A stretch of 64,000 nt of DNA from Psychromicrobium xiongbiense (lineage in GTDB: Bacteria; Actinomycetota; Actinomycetes; Actinomycetales; Micrococcaceae). Position 1 is the first letter of the stretch. Each line of letters begins with the position of its first letter. The notes under the pieces were generated by a model. That model was given only the letters and a program-made list of their open reading frames with translations, ran no database searches and was not told where the DNA came from. The stretch lies in the NCBI RefSeq assembly GCF_030271165.1, contig NZ_JASSZH010000024.1, forward strand, positions 181,334 to 245,333, given 5' to 3'. The translations under genes and the position numbers were made by a program. Shown piece after piece: positions 1-8,773 of this stretch.

Positions 1-1
1 G

Positions 2-526
2 GGCAGCAATCTGGACCCGCTGGCGGGGCGGGCGCTGATGGCGGACGGGCTGGCCACCACGCTGGCGGGCCTGGGCGGCGGCTCCGGAACCACCACCTAC
101 GCGGAGAACATCGGCGTGATGGCCGCTACCCGGGTGTATTCGACGGCGGCGTACTGGGTGGCGGCACTCGCTGCCCTGCTACTGAGCTTCTCACCGAAAT
201 TCGGTGCGCTCATCGCGACGGTTCCGGCCGGTGTGCTGGGTGGCGCGGGCACTATGCTCTACGGCATGATCGGCGTGCTGGGCGTGCGGATCTGGGTTCA
301 GAACAAGGTGAATTTCGGGAACTCGGTCAATCTGACCACGGCCGCCGTGGCGCTGATCATCGGCATCGCGAACTACACCTGGACCGTGGGGAACATTGAG
401 TTCGCGGGCATCGCCCTGGGCACCGCGGCCGCCCTGGTGATCTACCACGGCATGAACGCCCTGGCGAAGCTCCGTGGCACGGATGGTGCTGGCGCGTCTG
501 CGGAGGCCGCTGCCGCATCAGAGTGA
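2..526 (+). CDS. NCS2-family uracil/xanthine permease, C-terminal part
   Basis: The reading frame is open from the first bases of the window, so the 5' part of the gene lies outside. The visible part is a hydrophobic membrane protein with about four transmembrane stretches. It includes the Gly/Thr-rich segment SGTTTYAENIGVMAATRV (about residues 30-47 of the fragment), which matches the conserved 'TTxYxENxGxxAxTxVxS' core of NCS2 nucleobase transporters, followed by PAGVLGG and a poorly conserved Ala-rich tail. NCS2 proteins import uracil, xanthine or uric acid by proton symport at the cytoplasmic membrane; the substrate cannot be read from this fragment. The gene ends just before a strong bidirectional hairpin and converges on the secreted-protein gene downstream. 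Confidence 0.85.
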   Translation, partial: GSNLDPLAGRALMADGLATTLAGLGGGSGTTTYAENIGVMAATRVYSTAAYWVAALAALLLSFSPKFGALIATVPAGVLGGAGTMLYGMIGVLGVRIWVQNKVNFGNSVNLTTAAVALIIGIANYTWTVGNIEFAGIALGTAAALVIYHGMNALAKLRGTDGAGASAEAAAASE

Positions 527-531
527 CTCTT

Positions 532-570
532 GCTAGTGGGTGCCACCCCGGGGGGGTGACACCCACTAGC
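532..570. terminator. Bidirectional hairpin terminator
   Basis: Perfect 11-bp arms (532-542 and 560-570, GCTAGTGGGTG/CACCCACTAGC) enclose a second 6-bp stem (544-549/553-558, CACCCC/GGGGTG). The structure sits between two convergent genes (ends at 526 and 580), so it probably terminates both. No long T-tract follows. Confidence 0.75.
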
Positions 571-579
571 GCGTCGGTC

Positions 580-1266
580 CTACAGCCCACCGCCTCCACT
601 GAGTTGCGTCTGTCCGGTGACCTGAACCGTCACCGTGTCAGTGGCGCAGCCGTTGTTGTAAGAAATTGGGATCGTGTACGTATTGGTGTTCTGGCCCTGA
701 TACGCGGACGAGCCGTTCGCGGCAAAGCCTGGATAGGCGGCGATCGCCTGATTGATGGCCGTATTCTGCAGATCCGATTCCTGCTGTGACACCGAGGGCT
801 TGCCCGCGTCCGTAGTGGCACTGAAGTCCAGGAAGGTCCGGCCGTTCTCCACCGTCCAGTGCAGGCCGGTGGGTGTATCGGTAAGCGCCGGGATGGTCAC
901 CGACACATTGATGGACTGAAAGGTCCCAGAGGAGGCGGAGTAGAGCTGCTCGGTGATCTGGCGCGTTCCCGTGACGGAATGCCCGGACGGAACAGTAGCT
1001 GGCAGAACGCCGCTCGCACCCTGTACCTGTTGTGCCCAGGCGGCCGGGACTTCAATTCGGCCGTCATACGGGGTGGTCGCATTCGGCGCAGCGATGGTCG
1101 TGGTGGGCGTGCAACCTGCAGCAGGTGCAGCCTGAGCCACTCCGGTGCCAGCACCCATCAGAGTCAGGGCTGTCAGAGCGGTCACCAGGGCGCCGCGCGT
1201 CATGAAGGCACGGGCTGGCCGGTGGTGCCGGGAATCGATGGCGCGGAGGGTGGTGGAGTTGGTCAT
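580..1266 (-). CDS. Secreted protein of unknown function
   Basis: 228 codons from an ATG with an AGGA ribosome site about 7 nt upstream. A positively charged start (to about residue 25) precedes a hydrophobic stretch and a signal-peptidase-like AQA-AP site near residue 46, so the mature protein of about 180 residues should be exported. An internal Met at residue 22 gives a more usual signal peptide length and could be the true start. The mature part is rich in Thr, Ser, Ala and Gln, has two Cys (one near the new N-terminus, one in NNGCATDTV) that could form a disulfide, and ends in a GGGG run. I do not recognise the family. It lies between an NCS2 permease and glycerate kinase with no functional link visible. 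Confidence 0.7.
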   Translation of the reverse strand: MTNSTTLRAIDSRHHRPARAFMTRGALVTALTALTLMGAGTGVAQAAPAAGCTPTTTIAAPNATTPYDGRIEVPAAWAQQVQGASGVLPATVPSGHSVTGTRQITEQLYSASSGTFQSINVSVTIPALTDTPTGLHWTVENGRTFLDFSATTDAGKPSVSQQESDLQNTAINQAIAAYPGFAANGSSAYQGQNTNTYTIPISYNNGCATDTVTVQVTGQTQLSGGGGL

Positions 1267-1431
1267 GGGGTCCTCGCTTCAGCTCGTTTCTGGCTGACAT
1301 CCAACGATCCCGTCCCCACGCAGTATTCGACCGCACCCACCTGACAAATCGCTGCAGGTTCCGTGGGACTTCTCTGGGAACGAGCTGTGCGAAAGTGCGG
1401 GTCCCTCGCATGGGCCCACAGCGGCGAGGGG

Positions 1432-1457
1432 CCCCGGATGAGCTTGCGAATCCGGGG
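1432..1457. terminator. Hairpin downstream of glycerate kinase
   Basis: CCCCGGAT (1432-1439) and ATCCGGGG (1450-1457) form an 8-bp stem with a 10-nt loop just past the stop codon of the minus-strand glycerate kinase gene. The placement suggests a terminator. Confidence 0.55.
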
Positions 1458-1469
1458 AGCCGCTGGGGA

Positions 1470-2609
1470 CTAGCTGCCGTTGAGCGCTTCTGCCGTGGCG
1501 GCGGCCAGGTATTTGGCCGGTTCCGCCATCGCGGCCTCAGCGCTGCGGGCCACCTCCGCTGCGGATGCTGCCGCGACGACGCCCAGCGCCGCAAGTTCCT
1601 CATAATCAACCGAGAGCTGCCCGGCCACCAGGACCACCGGAATCCCCGCCTTCTGGGCAGCCCGGGCCACCCCGACCGGCGTTTTCCCGGCCAACGACTG
1701 GGAGTCCACGCTGCCTTCGCCGGTTACCACTAGATCCGCCTCAGCAATCCTGGCGTCCAGGCCGACCAGCTCGGCCACCAGGGCTACTCCGGATTCGAGC
1801 TTTGCTCCGGCGAGTGCCACCCACGATGCCGGGAAGCCACCGGCCGCCCCAGCCCCGGGAAGATTCGGGTCCACTCCGGTCGCTTCCCGCAACAATGAGG
1901 CCAGGTGCCGCAACCCGGCATCCAGGCGCTCCACGCCATCGGCATCGGCGCCCTTCTGCGGACCGAAAACATGGGCCGCACCCAGCGGCCCGTACAGCGG
2001 ATTGTCCACGTCCACCGCCACCCGGATGCGGGTCGTGGCCAGCCGCGGGTCCAGCTCCGAGGCGTCCAGCACCGCGATATCCACCAGATTCCCACCGCCG
2101 AGTGGCACCAACGCACCGTGGCGGTCGAGCAGCTTGAGCCCCAGCGCCCGCAGCGCTCCGGTGCCGCCATCGCTCATCGCGGAGCCGCCCAGGCCCAGGA
2201 TGATCTCGGTGGCACCGGCATCGAGCGCGGCGGCGATCAGCTGACCGCAGCCGTAGCTGTGGGCGCGCAGCGCATTCTCCGGAGTGCGCTCGGCCAGCAG
2301 ATAGCCACTGGCCTGAGCCGTTTCGATGACGGCCGTGACCGGCGCTTCCGCGGACAGACCGCCCGATGCCGGACTGAGCGCCCAGGCGGCCGCGGTGGGC
2401 TTGAGAATCGGCCCGACCACGGCGTTGATCCGCTCGTCAAAACCGGCGGCGACGGCCGCTTCCACGGTGCCCTCACCGCCGTCAGCCATGGGCAGGGTGG
2501 TGATCACCGCCTCAGGGTAGACCCGCAGGACTCCTTCAGAAATCGCGGCGGCGGCCTCAGCGGCCGTCAGGGTACCTTTGAATTTGTCCGGGGCAATCAG
2601 TACGCGCAT
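1470..2609 (-). CDS. glxK: Glycerate kinase (type 2, GarK/GlxK family)
   Basis: Phosphorylates D-glycerate with ATP to phosphoglycerate, feeding glyoxylate or hydroxypyruvate carbon into glycolysis. The 379-residue length is normal for the family. The N-terminus MRVLIAPDKFKGTLTA is the family signature (nucleotide/substrate-binding Lys residues), followed by ADGGEGT near residue 44, the GLGGSAMSDGGTGALRALG glycine-rich segment near residues 139-157, and VTGEGSVDSQSLAGKTP near residue 296. The ATG is preceded by AGGA. It stands alone, with a hairpin after its stop. Whether the product is 2- or 3-phosphoglycerate cannot be told from sequence. Confidence 0.93.
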   Translation of the reverse strand: MRVLIAPDKFKGTLTAAEAAAAISEGVLRVYPEAVITTLPMADGGEGTVEAAVAAGFDERINAVVGPILKPTAAAWALSPASGGLSAEAPVTAVIETAQASGYLLAERTPENALRAHSYGCGQLIAAALDAGATEIILGLGGSAMSDGGTGALRALGLKLLDRHGALVPLGGGNLVDIAVLDASELDPRLATTRIRVAVDVDNPLYGPLGAAHVFGPQKGADADGVERLDAGLRHLASLLREATGVDPNLPGAGAAGGFPASWVALAGAKLESGVALVAELVGLDARIAEADLVVTGEGSVDSQSLAGKTPVGVARAAQKAGIPVVLVAGQLSVDYEELAALGVVAAASAAEVARSAEAAMAEPAKYLAAATAEALNGS

Positions 2610-2676
2610 TCACCCATCCTGTCAGGTCACCCGGCAGTGGGGCGATCGCCGCTGGAATGTTGAGGGTCCACGCAGT

Positions 2677-3628
2677 TCAGTCTCCGATGGCGCGTCCCGC
2701 GAGAAGGTTAGTGGTGAACCTCTCGATGTCAGACTGCACGCCGGGATACGCATGCTCGTGCGGCACTTCATGCCGTACGGCCTCCAGGGTCTGCCCGAGA
2801 GTTTCGATGGTGATCCTGGCTGCATTCTCAACTCTGCATGCGCGCCCTTCCGCTACGAGATGCTCCAGAGTGATGTCCGCATGACGGTATTCGCCTCCCA
2901 CGGACATGGCCAGCTCGCCGTCGTTGGGCCGGTGGGCCTGCGGGACCACATCGTAAGCAGGGGCGAGCGATGGCGCACCCTCAAGTGGGTGCAGTAACGA
3001 AAGGTTTTTGGCGTGGAGATCCAGATTGCCGGGCGCCGCAGAGAGAACCACCAGGCGAAACATTCGCGCAGTAGACTCACGGTCGCTCACCTCATGCAGC
3101 ATGCCTGCGATCCGTTCGGTACTGACTTTTCCGCTGATCCGCTGGTATTTTTCGTTCCCGACTGCGCCCAGTGCCTGGTTGAAGTCTTCCTGATGGATGC
3201 GCCCCTCCGGCGCCTCGGAGGAGCGGTCGTATCGTTCGATGACTACGGCAGGGACGCCGTCGAACTCTTCAATCCAGGTGCTGAAAGAACTGAGCCCAAC
3301 AGCGCGTGCGATCCGAGCGCCGTATTCTTCGTCGTAGATCCCGGTAGGGTCTTCCGGAGACCCCGGCGTAAGGATGTGGGTTGATGGCCAGCCGTCGATC
3401 ACCCGGTTCCATCCGGACGCGGTGCGCCAGCACAATCTTGTCCTGCACGCCCGCCAGTGACGTTTTGCCGCCGATGGGTTTGTTGCCCAGCGGGTATTCC
3501 TGAACGTCTCTGAGCATCCCGGCGACTCCGGCTATTGTCACCGGCTCAATGCTGACGTCGAAGGTACGCCAGTTCCCGGCAATCCGTGCGATCCGCGTTC
3601 CGTAGAACTCCGCTACCAGTTCAGTCAT
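2677..3628 (-). pseudogene. hipA: hipA-type kinase toxin, disrupted
   Basis: Two overlapping minus-strand frames together encode a broken HipA kinase. The 5' frame (start 3628) has MTELVAEFYGTRIARIAGN, then jumps to the SLAGVQDKIVLA segment by residue 65. Intact homologues carry roughly 100 more residues between these parts, so the N-terminal subdomain is internally deleted. Near 3420-3435 the frame shifts; the other frame resumes with HilTPGSPEDPTG-like HipA_C sequence and keeps the kinase core: the catalytic loop NLDLHAKN and the metal-binding APAYDVV. The gene overlaps hipB by 8 nt in the usual hipBA order. The product is probably not a functional toxin, barring a sequencing error or programmed frameshift; the deletion would remain in any case. 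Confidence 0.85.
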
Positions 3629-3860
3629 GGTCCACTTCAGAGCTGATGGTGGCGCTGAGTTCCATGCCGGTTTCTTTCATGAAGGCGAACAGGCTGTCCA
3701 TCATGATGGAAGGTTTGCCCGCCTCAAGTTCCCAGACGTAGCGCTGAGTGGTCCCGAGCCGCTGGGCAAGCTCACGCTGGCTGAGCCCGGAAATGAGCCG
3801 CGCCTGTTGCAGGATGCGACCAAGTGATGCCGGTCCGGTGACTCGTCCGGTGTAGGCCAT
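3621..3860 (-). CDS. hipB: HipB-like XRE antitoxin/repressor
   Basis: 79-residue helix-turn-helix protein. Residues 12-66 form a Cro/C1-type HTH (ILQQARLISGLSQRELAQRLGTTQRYVWELEAGK, given here as a motif region) ending in the SIMMDSLFAFMKETGMEL segment typical of HipB proteins. In hipBA systems HipB binds the operator, represses its own operon and neutralises HipA. Here hipB appears intact while the downstream hipA is broken, so it may act only as an orphan repressor. It overlaps hipA by 8 nt. A perfect palindrome lies about 40 bp upstream and is its likely operator. Confidence 0.85.
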   Translation of the reverse strand: MAYTGRVTGPASLGRILQQARLISGLSQRELAQRLGTTQRYVWELEAGKPSIMMDSLFAFMKETGMELSATISSEVDHD

Positions 3861-3901
3861 AGCCCCTCATTCCGATGACTCCGATATCAACATCAACCGC
3901 T

Positions 3902-3923
3902 TTGACTCCGATATAGGAGTCAA
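3902..3923. promoter_or_regulatory. Candidate HipB operator (palindrome)
   Basis: TTGACTCC (3902-3909), six bases, GGAGTCAA (3916-3923): perfect 8-bp arms, about 41 bp upstream of the hipB start. The half-site string GACTCCGATAT is repeated at 3877-3887 and 3904-3914, 27 bp apart, and ACTCCGAT again at 3924-3931. E. coli HipB binds TATCC-N8-GGATA, a similar layout with different bases. Assignment to this HipB is inference. Confidence 0.6.
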
Positions 3924-3957
3924 CTCCGATGGTGGGTCCTCGGCAGCGCAGCGCGAT

Positions 3958-4323
3958 TTAGGAGTGCGGTTGACCCAGAGCCGTCCAGATCACAAAGAAC
4001 TCGATGAGCAACACGACGGCAGCGATCGGAAAACTGAACGTAGGCAGCAGCACCCAGACGAGGGGGCGCACCTTCCGGACGAGGAGGATGATCCCCCACC
4101 ACGTGGCCGCGATCAGAAGACCCACACCAAAGACCTGAAGGAGTACAGCCGGCAAGAACAGCCAGGCCTGACGCGCATTCACCGGTTGCAGCGCACCCCA
4201 GGTCCAGCCAAGCACCGCAAGAATGTTGAGCGCGAGTGCAATCACCATCATCCAGAAGGCAACCCGAGGGCCCCGGAACACGATGACCGTTTGTCGCGCA
4301 GGAATCGACTCGATAGCTGGCAT
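3958..4323 (-). CDS. Small membrane protein
   Basis: The ATG at 4323 is preceded by GGAGG at a good distance, so I prefer it over an upstream in-frame start at 4383. The 121-residue product has a short polar N-terminus (PAIESIPARQTVIVFRG) and three hydrophobic helices: about residues 22-46, 54-80 and 88-115. No catalytic motif or known family is visible. It lies head-to-tail with the pentapeptide-repeat operon but about 110 bp downstream, and its promoter region is not obvious. Confidence 0.65.
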   Translation of the reverse strand: MPAIESIPARQTVIVFRGPRVAFWMMVIALALNILAVLGWTWGALQPVNARQAWLFLPAVLLQVFGVGLLIAATWWGIILLVRKVRPLVWVLLPTFSFPIAAVVLLIEFFVIWTALGQPHS

Positions 4324-4430
4324 GCCCGAACCTCCAGATCCGCAGTGAATACCGCCGCCGTCAAACAGGCGCCACACCAACAATACATCCAGACGCTGCA
4401 GTTATTAAGGGCCGCTGCGGGTCACCCCGC

Positions 4431-5042
4431 TCAGTCCCGGATGTCCAGACCCAGATTCCCGGCAATCACGATGGCCTGCTGCAAATCCACGATGGCGCCG
4501 CGGATCTGGCTATCCTCCGGCACCAGAGAAGTCAGGATTGAGCCACGCAGATCCGCGCCACTGAAGTCCGCACGCACCAGCGAGGCATTGCCCAGGTCAC
4601 AGTCGCGCAGTGTTGCTCCCGCGCATCGGGCGCCACTGAGGTCCGCTTCCGCCAGGCGCACCCCAGCGAACGTCGCGGAACCGAGTTCTGCCCGGGACAG
4701 ACCCACGAAAGACCAGTTGCCGCCGGTGACCTTGAGCAGATCAAAGCGGCAGGCATCGAAGACGCTGCCCATGAACTTGCAGCGCTCCAAGGAGGCGTCG
4801 AAGAAGTTGCAGCCCACGAAGGTGCAGTTGGTGAAGGCGCTATCGGTGAAGCTGGCGGCGTTGAACTTGGCGTTCCGGAACGTGCAGTCCTCAAACACCA
4901 CGCCGGTGCCGCTGGCTTCGGTGAGGTCCAGATCCACAAAGCTGACCGCACTGAAGGCCTGCTCAGACAGGTCGTGGGTGTACCAGTCCTCGGAATACTG
5001 GGTGCTGGTGGTGTCCGGTCGGCCGCCGGGGCGCTGCGTCAT
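4431..5042 (-). CDS. Pentapeptide-repeat protein
   Basis: 203 residues. Most of the chain (about 30-180) consists of A(D/N)LXX-type pentapeptide repeats, for example FSAVSFVDLDL, CTFRNAKFNAASF, ADLSGARCAGATL and ADFSGADLRGSIL, which fold into a right-handed quadrilateral beta-helix. Family members include quinolone-resistance (Qnr/MfpA) DNA mimics and many proteins of unknown role; this one cannot be placed in a functional class. The start overlaps the stop of the GDPD gene by 4 nt (ATGA), so it is translationally coupled as the third gene of an operon starting at 6756. Confidence 0.88.
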   Translation of the reverse strand: MTQRPGGRPDTTSTQYSEDWYTHDLSEQAFSAVSFVDLDLTEASGTGVVFEDCTFRNAKFNAASFTDSAFTNCTFVGCNFFDASLERCKFMGSVFDACRFDLLKVTGGNWSFVGLSRAELGSATFAGVRLAEADLSGARCAGATLRDCDLGNASLVRADFSGADLRGSILTSLVPEDSQIRGAIVDLQQAIVIAGNLGLDIRD

Positions 5043-5944
5043 TGTCCATCCTCAGAGTCGTTGGCGAGGCCTCGCTCAGGCCCACCGATCCAATAGTGCC
5101 GCTCCCGCATCACCTGGGCCAGCACATCCGCCCGGTCCGTCATCACGCCGTCGACTCCGAGGTCGAAGAGCCGGTGCATCCGCTCCGCCTCATTGATGGT
5201 CCAGACATGCACCTTCAGGCCCAGCCGATGCGCCCGATGCACGGAGCGTCGGGTGACCAGCCGCAACGGACCGGAGCGCTCCGGAAGTTGCAGGCAGTCG
5301 ATCTCCCCCAGCTGCCGTCGCAGCCAGGCCCGCAGTTTCGGGCCAATTTTTGCTCCAGACAGCGGGCCGACGCACCACGGGCTGAGTAATGCGAACAGGA
5401 TGATCGACCGCTTCCCTGCGGACTGTGCCACTCTCTCGGCGGCGCTGGGCGGGAGCAGGGCCATGGTGGCGCGGCGGCGTTCGTCGGAAAACGACGCCAG
5501 GCACAGCCGGTCCTGGAGGGCAGTGCGGACGATGACGTCGGCGAGCGGCCCGACGGCGGCCGGGTCCTTCACATCCAGGTTGAATCGCGCCTGCGGCAAC
5601 GCGGTGACGAGCTGTTCGATGCTCAGGATCGGCTCCGTCCCCCCGATACGGAACTGCTCCAGCTCCGCCAGGTTGTAGTCGGCGATCCGGCCTGAGCCGT
5701 CCGTGGTGCGATCCAGAGTCTCATCGTGGAAGGCGACCGGGACGCCATCCCGCGTGGCCCAGACATCGGTCTCCAGATGCGTGAAGCCCAGCGCCGTTGC
5801 GTCCCGAAAGGCGCGCAACGAATTCTCCCTGGCGGTACCCTCGGGGCTGAAGCCCCGGTGAGCGAAGGCGAGCGGCACCGCCGAATCCAGGCAGGGTTTG
5901 GCCGGAGATTTGGACGGAGACGCAGCCGAATCGGCGAGATTCAC
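5039..5944 (-). CDS. Glycerophosphodiester phosphodiesterase family protein
   Basis: 301 residues from a GTG that overlaps the stop of the preceding HAD gene by 4 nt. Glycerophosphodiester phosphodiesterases hydrolyse deacylated phospholipid head groups to glycerol-3-phosphate and an alcohol. Signature segments: AHRGFSPEGTARENSLRAF (near residues 28-46, active-site His/Arg and Glu-Asn), LETDVWATRDGVPVAFHDETLDRTTDGSG (metal-binding Glu/Asp and catalytic His), LDVKDP near residue 123, and VHVWTINE near the C-terminal part. No signal peptide is obvious, so a cytosolic enzyme is likely. Confidence 0.9.
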   Translation of the reverse strand: MNLADSAASPSKSPAKPCLDSAVPLAFAHRGFSPEGTARENSLRAFRDATALGFTHLETDVWATRDGVPVAFHDETLDRTTDGSGRIADYNLAELEQFRIGGTEPILSIEQLVTALPQARFNLDVKDPAAVGPLADVIVRTALQDRLCLASFSDERRRATMALLPPSAAERVAQSAGKRSIILFALLSPWCVGPLSGAKIGPKLRAWLRRQLGEIDCLQLPERSGPLRLVTRRSVHRAHRLGLKVHVWTINEAERMHRLFDLGVDGVMTDRADVLAQVMRERHYWIGGPERGLANDSEDGQ

Positions 5945-6756
5945 GTGGTCAACGCACCCAGTAGTTCCTCGAGCACCTGAGCCACGCCGTCCTCGGCCAG
6001 GGCCGGCGCACGCAATGCCGTTGCCGCCTGGGCCGCCGGGTGACCGCTCGCCATGGCGTATCCCCGCCCTGCCCAGCTCAGCATCTCCACGTCATTGGGC
6101 ATGTCTCCGAAGGCGATCACCTCAGTGGCGTCAATGTGGCGGGAGGCCGCGTATTCGCTGAGGGTTGCGGCCTTGTTCACGCCCACCCGGGAGAGCTCCA
6201 GCAGAGCCATTCCCGGTGCGGAATGCGTCGCATCAGCCCAGCGGGCGACGACGGGACGCACCACGGCCAGGAAGGCATCGGCATCGTGGTGGTCCATTCG
6301 CGCCAGGAATTTGAGCACCCGATGCCCGTTCTCCTCCTGCAGCGAGTCCTCCAGTGGCGCCGGGGTCAGCTGGAGCAACGCAGGTGAGGACTCCTCGTGG
6401 AGGAACTCCGGCTCCAGGAAAAGCCCGTCAATGGTCTCTGCGGCAAAGCTGGCACCGGGAGCCACCTGACGAATCGCTGCCTTGGCGGCCAGCACATCGC
6501 CCACGGAGAGACACTTGGTGCTCACCACCGATTCACCGGCCAGATCATAGACCAGGGCACCGTTGGAGCAGATCACCCGGCCCAGATGACCGACCTGCCG
6601 ACGCAACGGATCCAGCCAGCGGGGCGGGCGCCCGGTGACGAAAACCACCTCAATCCCGGCGGCCTCTGCTGCGCGAAAGGCCTGGACCGTGCGGGCGCTG
6701 ATCAGGCCCTCATGGTCCAGGATGGTCCCGTCGATATCGCTGGCGATCAACTTCAT
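5941..6756 (-). CDS. HAD-superfamily hydrolase, Cof-type phosphatase
   Basis: 271 residues. Motif I is ASDIDGTILD (residues 5-14, nucleophile and acid/base Asp), motif II the FVTGRP segment near residue 39, motif III a Lys in the VNKAATLSEYA segment, and motif IV AFGDMPNDVEMLSWAG near residues 216-231. The large C2B-type cap between motifs is typical of Cof/YidA phosphatases, which act on sugar phosphates or other small phosphate esters. It is the first gene of a three-gene operon with GDPD and the pentapeptide-repeat protein. Its 5' side abuts the 56-bp tandem repeat array, which may contain or disturb its promoter. Confidence 0.9.
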   Translation of the reverse strand: MKLIASDIDGTILDHEGLISARTVQAFRAAEAAGIEVVFVTGRPPRWLDPLRRQVGHLGRVICSNGALVYDLAGESVVSTKCLSVGDVLAAKAAIRQVAPGASFAAETIDGLFLEPEFLHEESSPALLQLTPAPLEDSLQEENGHRVLKFLARMDHHDADAFLAVVRPVVARWADATHSAPGMALLELSRVGVNKAATLSEYAASRHIDATEVIAFGDMPNDVEMLSWAGRGYAMASGHPAAQAATALRAPALAEDGVAQVLEELLGALTT

Positions 6757-6771
6757 GGCTTCAGGCTATCC

Positions 6772-7163
6772 CCCACGCGCCCGAGGGCCCCGCTGGGAGC
6801 CACGCGCGGTGGGAGTGCGTGGGGGGGCCCACGCGCCCGAGGGCCCCGCGGCGCGGCACGAGCTGTGGGTGGGCGTGGGTGGCCCCACGCGCCCGAGGGC
6901 CCCGCGGCGCGGCACGAGCTGTGGGTGGGCGTGGGTGGCCCCACGCGCCCGAGGGCCCCGCGGCGCGGCACGAGCTGTGGGTGGGCGTGGGTGGCCCCAC
7001 GCGCCCGAGGGCCCCGCGGCGCGGCACGAGCTGTGGGTGGGCGTGGGTGGCCCCACGCGCCCGAGGGCCCCGCGGCGCGGCACGAGCTGTGGGTGGGCGT
7101 GGGTGGCCCCACGCGCCCGAGGGCCCCGCTGCGAGGCACGAGCTGTGGGAGGGCGTGGGGACT
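6772..7163. repeat. Tandem array of seven 56-bp repeats
   Basis: Copies start at 6772, 6828, 6884, 6940, 6996, 7052 and 7108, exactly 56 bp apart. The inner copies are identical; the first and last are diverged at several positions. Each starts CCCACGCGCCCGAGGGCCCC and carries GGCACGAGCTGTGGG plus a GGGCGTGGG/CCCCACGCGCCC inverted repeat spanning the unit junction. The period is not a multiple of three, so the long frames that run through it are not genes. The array fills the whole space between the start of the Cof-type phosphatase gene and the stop codon of the PEBP gene, which the last copy touches. Confidence 0.95.
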
Positions 7164-7695
7164 AGCTCTGTTCATAGAGGCCGGTGATCCGGGCGCGGGC
7201 CAGACCGTGGAAGGCCAGGTTGAAGCCCAGCACGGCCGGGGAGCTGCCCTCCGGGATGTCCAGCGACTCCACATCCACCGCATGCACCACCACCATGTAC
7301 CGGTGCGGCCCATGCCCCGCGGGCGGCGCTGCACCCACATAGCGCGCCAGGCCGGCATCGTTGGCCAGGGTGACAGCGCCCTCCGGCAGCAAAGCGGACG
7401 ATGCCGCCCCGGCGTCGGCCGCGAGTTGGGTCACCGAGGCGGGAAGGTTGAACACAGCCCAGTGCCAGTAGCCGCTGGCCGTGGGAGCATCCGGATCGAA
7501 GACCGTCACGGCAAAGCTTTTGGTCTCCGCAGGGAAGCCCGACCAGCTCAACTGAGGAGACTCGTCCGCCCCGCCGGCGCCGAGGATTCCCGAGGCCTGA
7601 GCCAGGGGCAGCGTCTGCCCGTCCTGGAACGTCTTGCTGCTCAGGTCGAAGCTGGGCAGCGCTGGAAGATCTGCATAAGGATCGTAAGACACCAT
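7162..7695 (-). CDS. YbhB/YbcL family PEBP-like protein
   Basis: 177 residues from the ATG at 7695, chosen because an AGAGGA ribosome site sits about 8 nt upstream; an ORF upstream to 7797 would overlap the PfkB gene's end. The phosphatidylethanolamine-binding fold is shown by [36 protein letters not shown] (given as a region, residues about 65-88), and the [13 protein letters not shown] strand, with the conserved DPDAP and GPHRY anion-pocket motifs. The molecular role of bacterial YbhB-like proteins is poorly known. It is the last gene of the large sugar operon and its stop codon abuts the tandem repeat array. Confidence 0.9.
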   Translation of the reverse strand: MVSYDPYADLPALPSFDLSSKTFQDGQTLPLAQASGILGAGGADESPQLSWSGFPAETKSFAVTVFDPDAPTASGYWHWAVFNLPASVTQLAADAGAASSALLPEGAVTLANDAGLARYVGAAPPAGHGPHRYMVVVHAVDVESLDIPEGSSPAVLGFNLAFHGLARARITGLYEQS

Positions 7696-7756
7696 GGTTT
7701 CATCCTCTCTCGCAGGCACGCCCGCGTCGAGCCAGCCCAGTCGAGCCGGTGAACAG

Positions 7757-8686
7757 TCAGCCCTGAGCCAGCTCCGCCCGGCTGGGCGGGTTCGCACCGG
7801 GGCGGGAAACGGTGATCGCTGCCGCCCGGGCCGCGAAGTGAAGAATCTGCTCCAGCTCCTCCACGCTCAGGGCGTGCAGTCTGGTACGGCGCGATTCGCC
7901 ATCGAGCTCCCGATCCACCAGCGCCCCGAGCAGAGCCGCCATAAAGGAATCCCCGGCCCCCACGGTGTCCGCCACCTGCACGGGCGGGACGGCAGCGGTG
8001 GCGGTACCCGCCGCCACCACACCCCAGGGTCCGCCGCCACCACGGGTCACGACGACGATGGCGGGTCCCGCCTTCCGGTCCTGCGGCGCGCCCAGCCAGG
8101 CACGGGCGGCATCGAGCGGATCCTGATCCGGGTACAGCCACAGCAAGTCTTCATCGGAGGCCTTCACCACATCGGCGATGGCCACGAAGGCTTCCGCCTG
8201 CTTGCGGGCATAGTCGACGTCGGTGATGATGCTGGGGCGGCAATTGGGGTCATAGCTGATGGTCGCGTGCGGGCGGGCACGCAGGGCTGCGTCGTAGACC
8301 ACGGCCGCACCGGGCTGGAGCATGGTGGCGATCGATCCGGTGTGCAGCAAGGTGGTGGTCGCAAGGAGCTCATCCGCCACCGGGGCAAGCTCCCAGGCGA
8401 GCTGGAAGTCATAGCTGGCTGCGCCATCGGCATCGAGCGTGGCCCGGGCCACCGAGGTAGGCAGGGCATCCGGACCCTCCGGCAGCACTACCGAGTTGCC
8501 GTGCAGGTGCGCTGAAATCAGTTCCCCGTAGGCGTCCGAACCCCAGCGGCCCACGAACTGCACGGGGTGGCCCAGCCGTGCCAGACCAACGGCGACATTG
8601 AGCGGGCTGCCCCCCACATGCGGAACCGGCGCACCGCCCGGACTGACTACTTCATCGATCAGGGCTTCACCCAGCACGGTCAACAT
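7757..8686 (-). CDS. PfkB-family sugar kinase (fructokinase-like)
   Basis: 309 residues. Phosphorylates a free sugar or sugar acid with ATP. Signature 1 is visible as the [15 protein letters not shown] segment (residues 25-39), and signature 2 as [17 protein letters not shown] near residues 245-261, with the anion-hole GAGD and catalytic Asp. The N-terminus [10 protein letters not shown] and the [16 protein letters not shown] segment resemble fructokinases. It follows the TIM-barrel isomerase in the fucosidase operon, so it probably phosphorylates a sugar released or isomerised by this pathway; the exact substrate is not readable. Confidence 0.9.
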   Translation of the reverse strand: MLTVLGEALIDEVVSPGGAPVPHVGGSPLNVAVGLARLGHPVQFVGRWGSDAYGELISAHLHGNSVVLPEGPDALPTSVARATLDADGAASYDFQLAWELAPVADELLATTTLLHTGSIATMLQPGAAVVYDAALRARPHATISYDPNCRPSIITDVDYARKQAEAFVAIADVVKASDEDLLWLYPDQDPLDAARAWLGAPQDRKAGPAIVVVTRGGGGPWGVVAAGTATAAVPPVQVADTVGAGDSFMAALLGALVDRELDGESRRTRLHALSVEELEQILHFAARAAAITVSRPGANPPSRAELAQG

Positions 8687-8773
8687 GTGCCCAGCTTAAC
8701 TGGTGTTAGTCGAATTCCGGGGTGTGGGTCTCCATGTTGCAGGCCGCCGCCCAGACGCTGCGGACGTGCGCCG

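Noticed and set aside
6772..7163. CRISPR array
   Set aside because: Units are contiguous and identical with no variable spacers, and no cas gene lies in the window.
6635..7358. Long overlapping frames on both strands across the 56-bp repeats
   Set aside because: The period is not divisible by three, so every frame stays open by composition and yields repetitive Arg/Gly/Pro-rich sequence; they are not genes.
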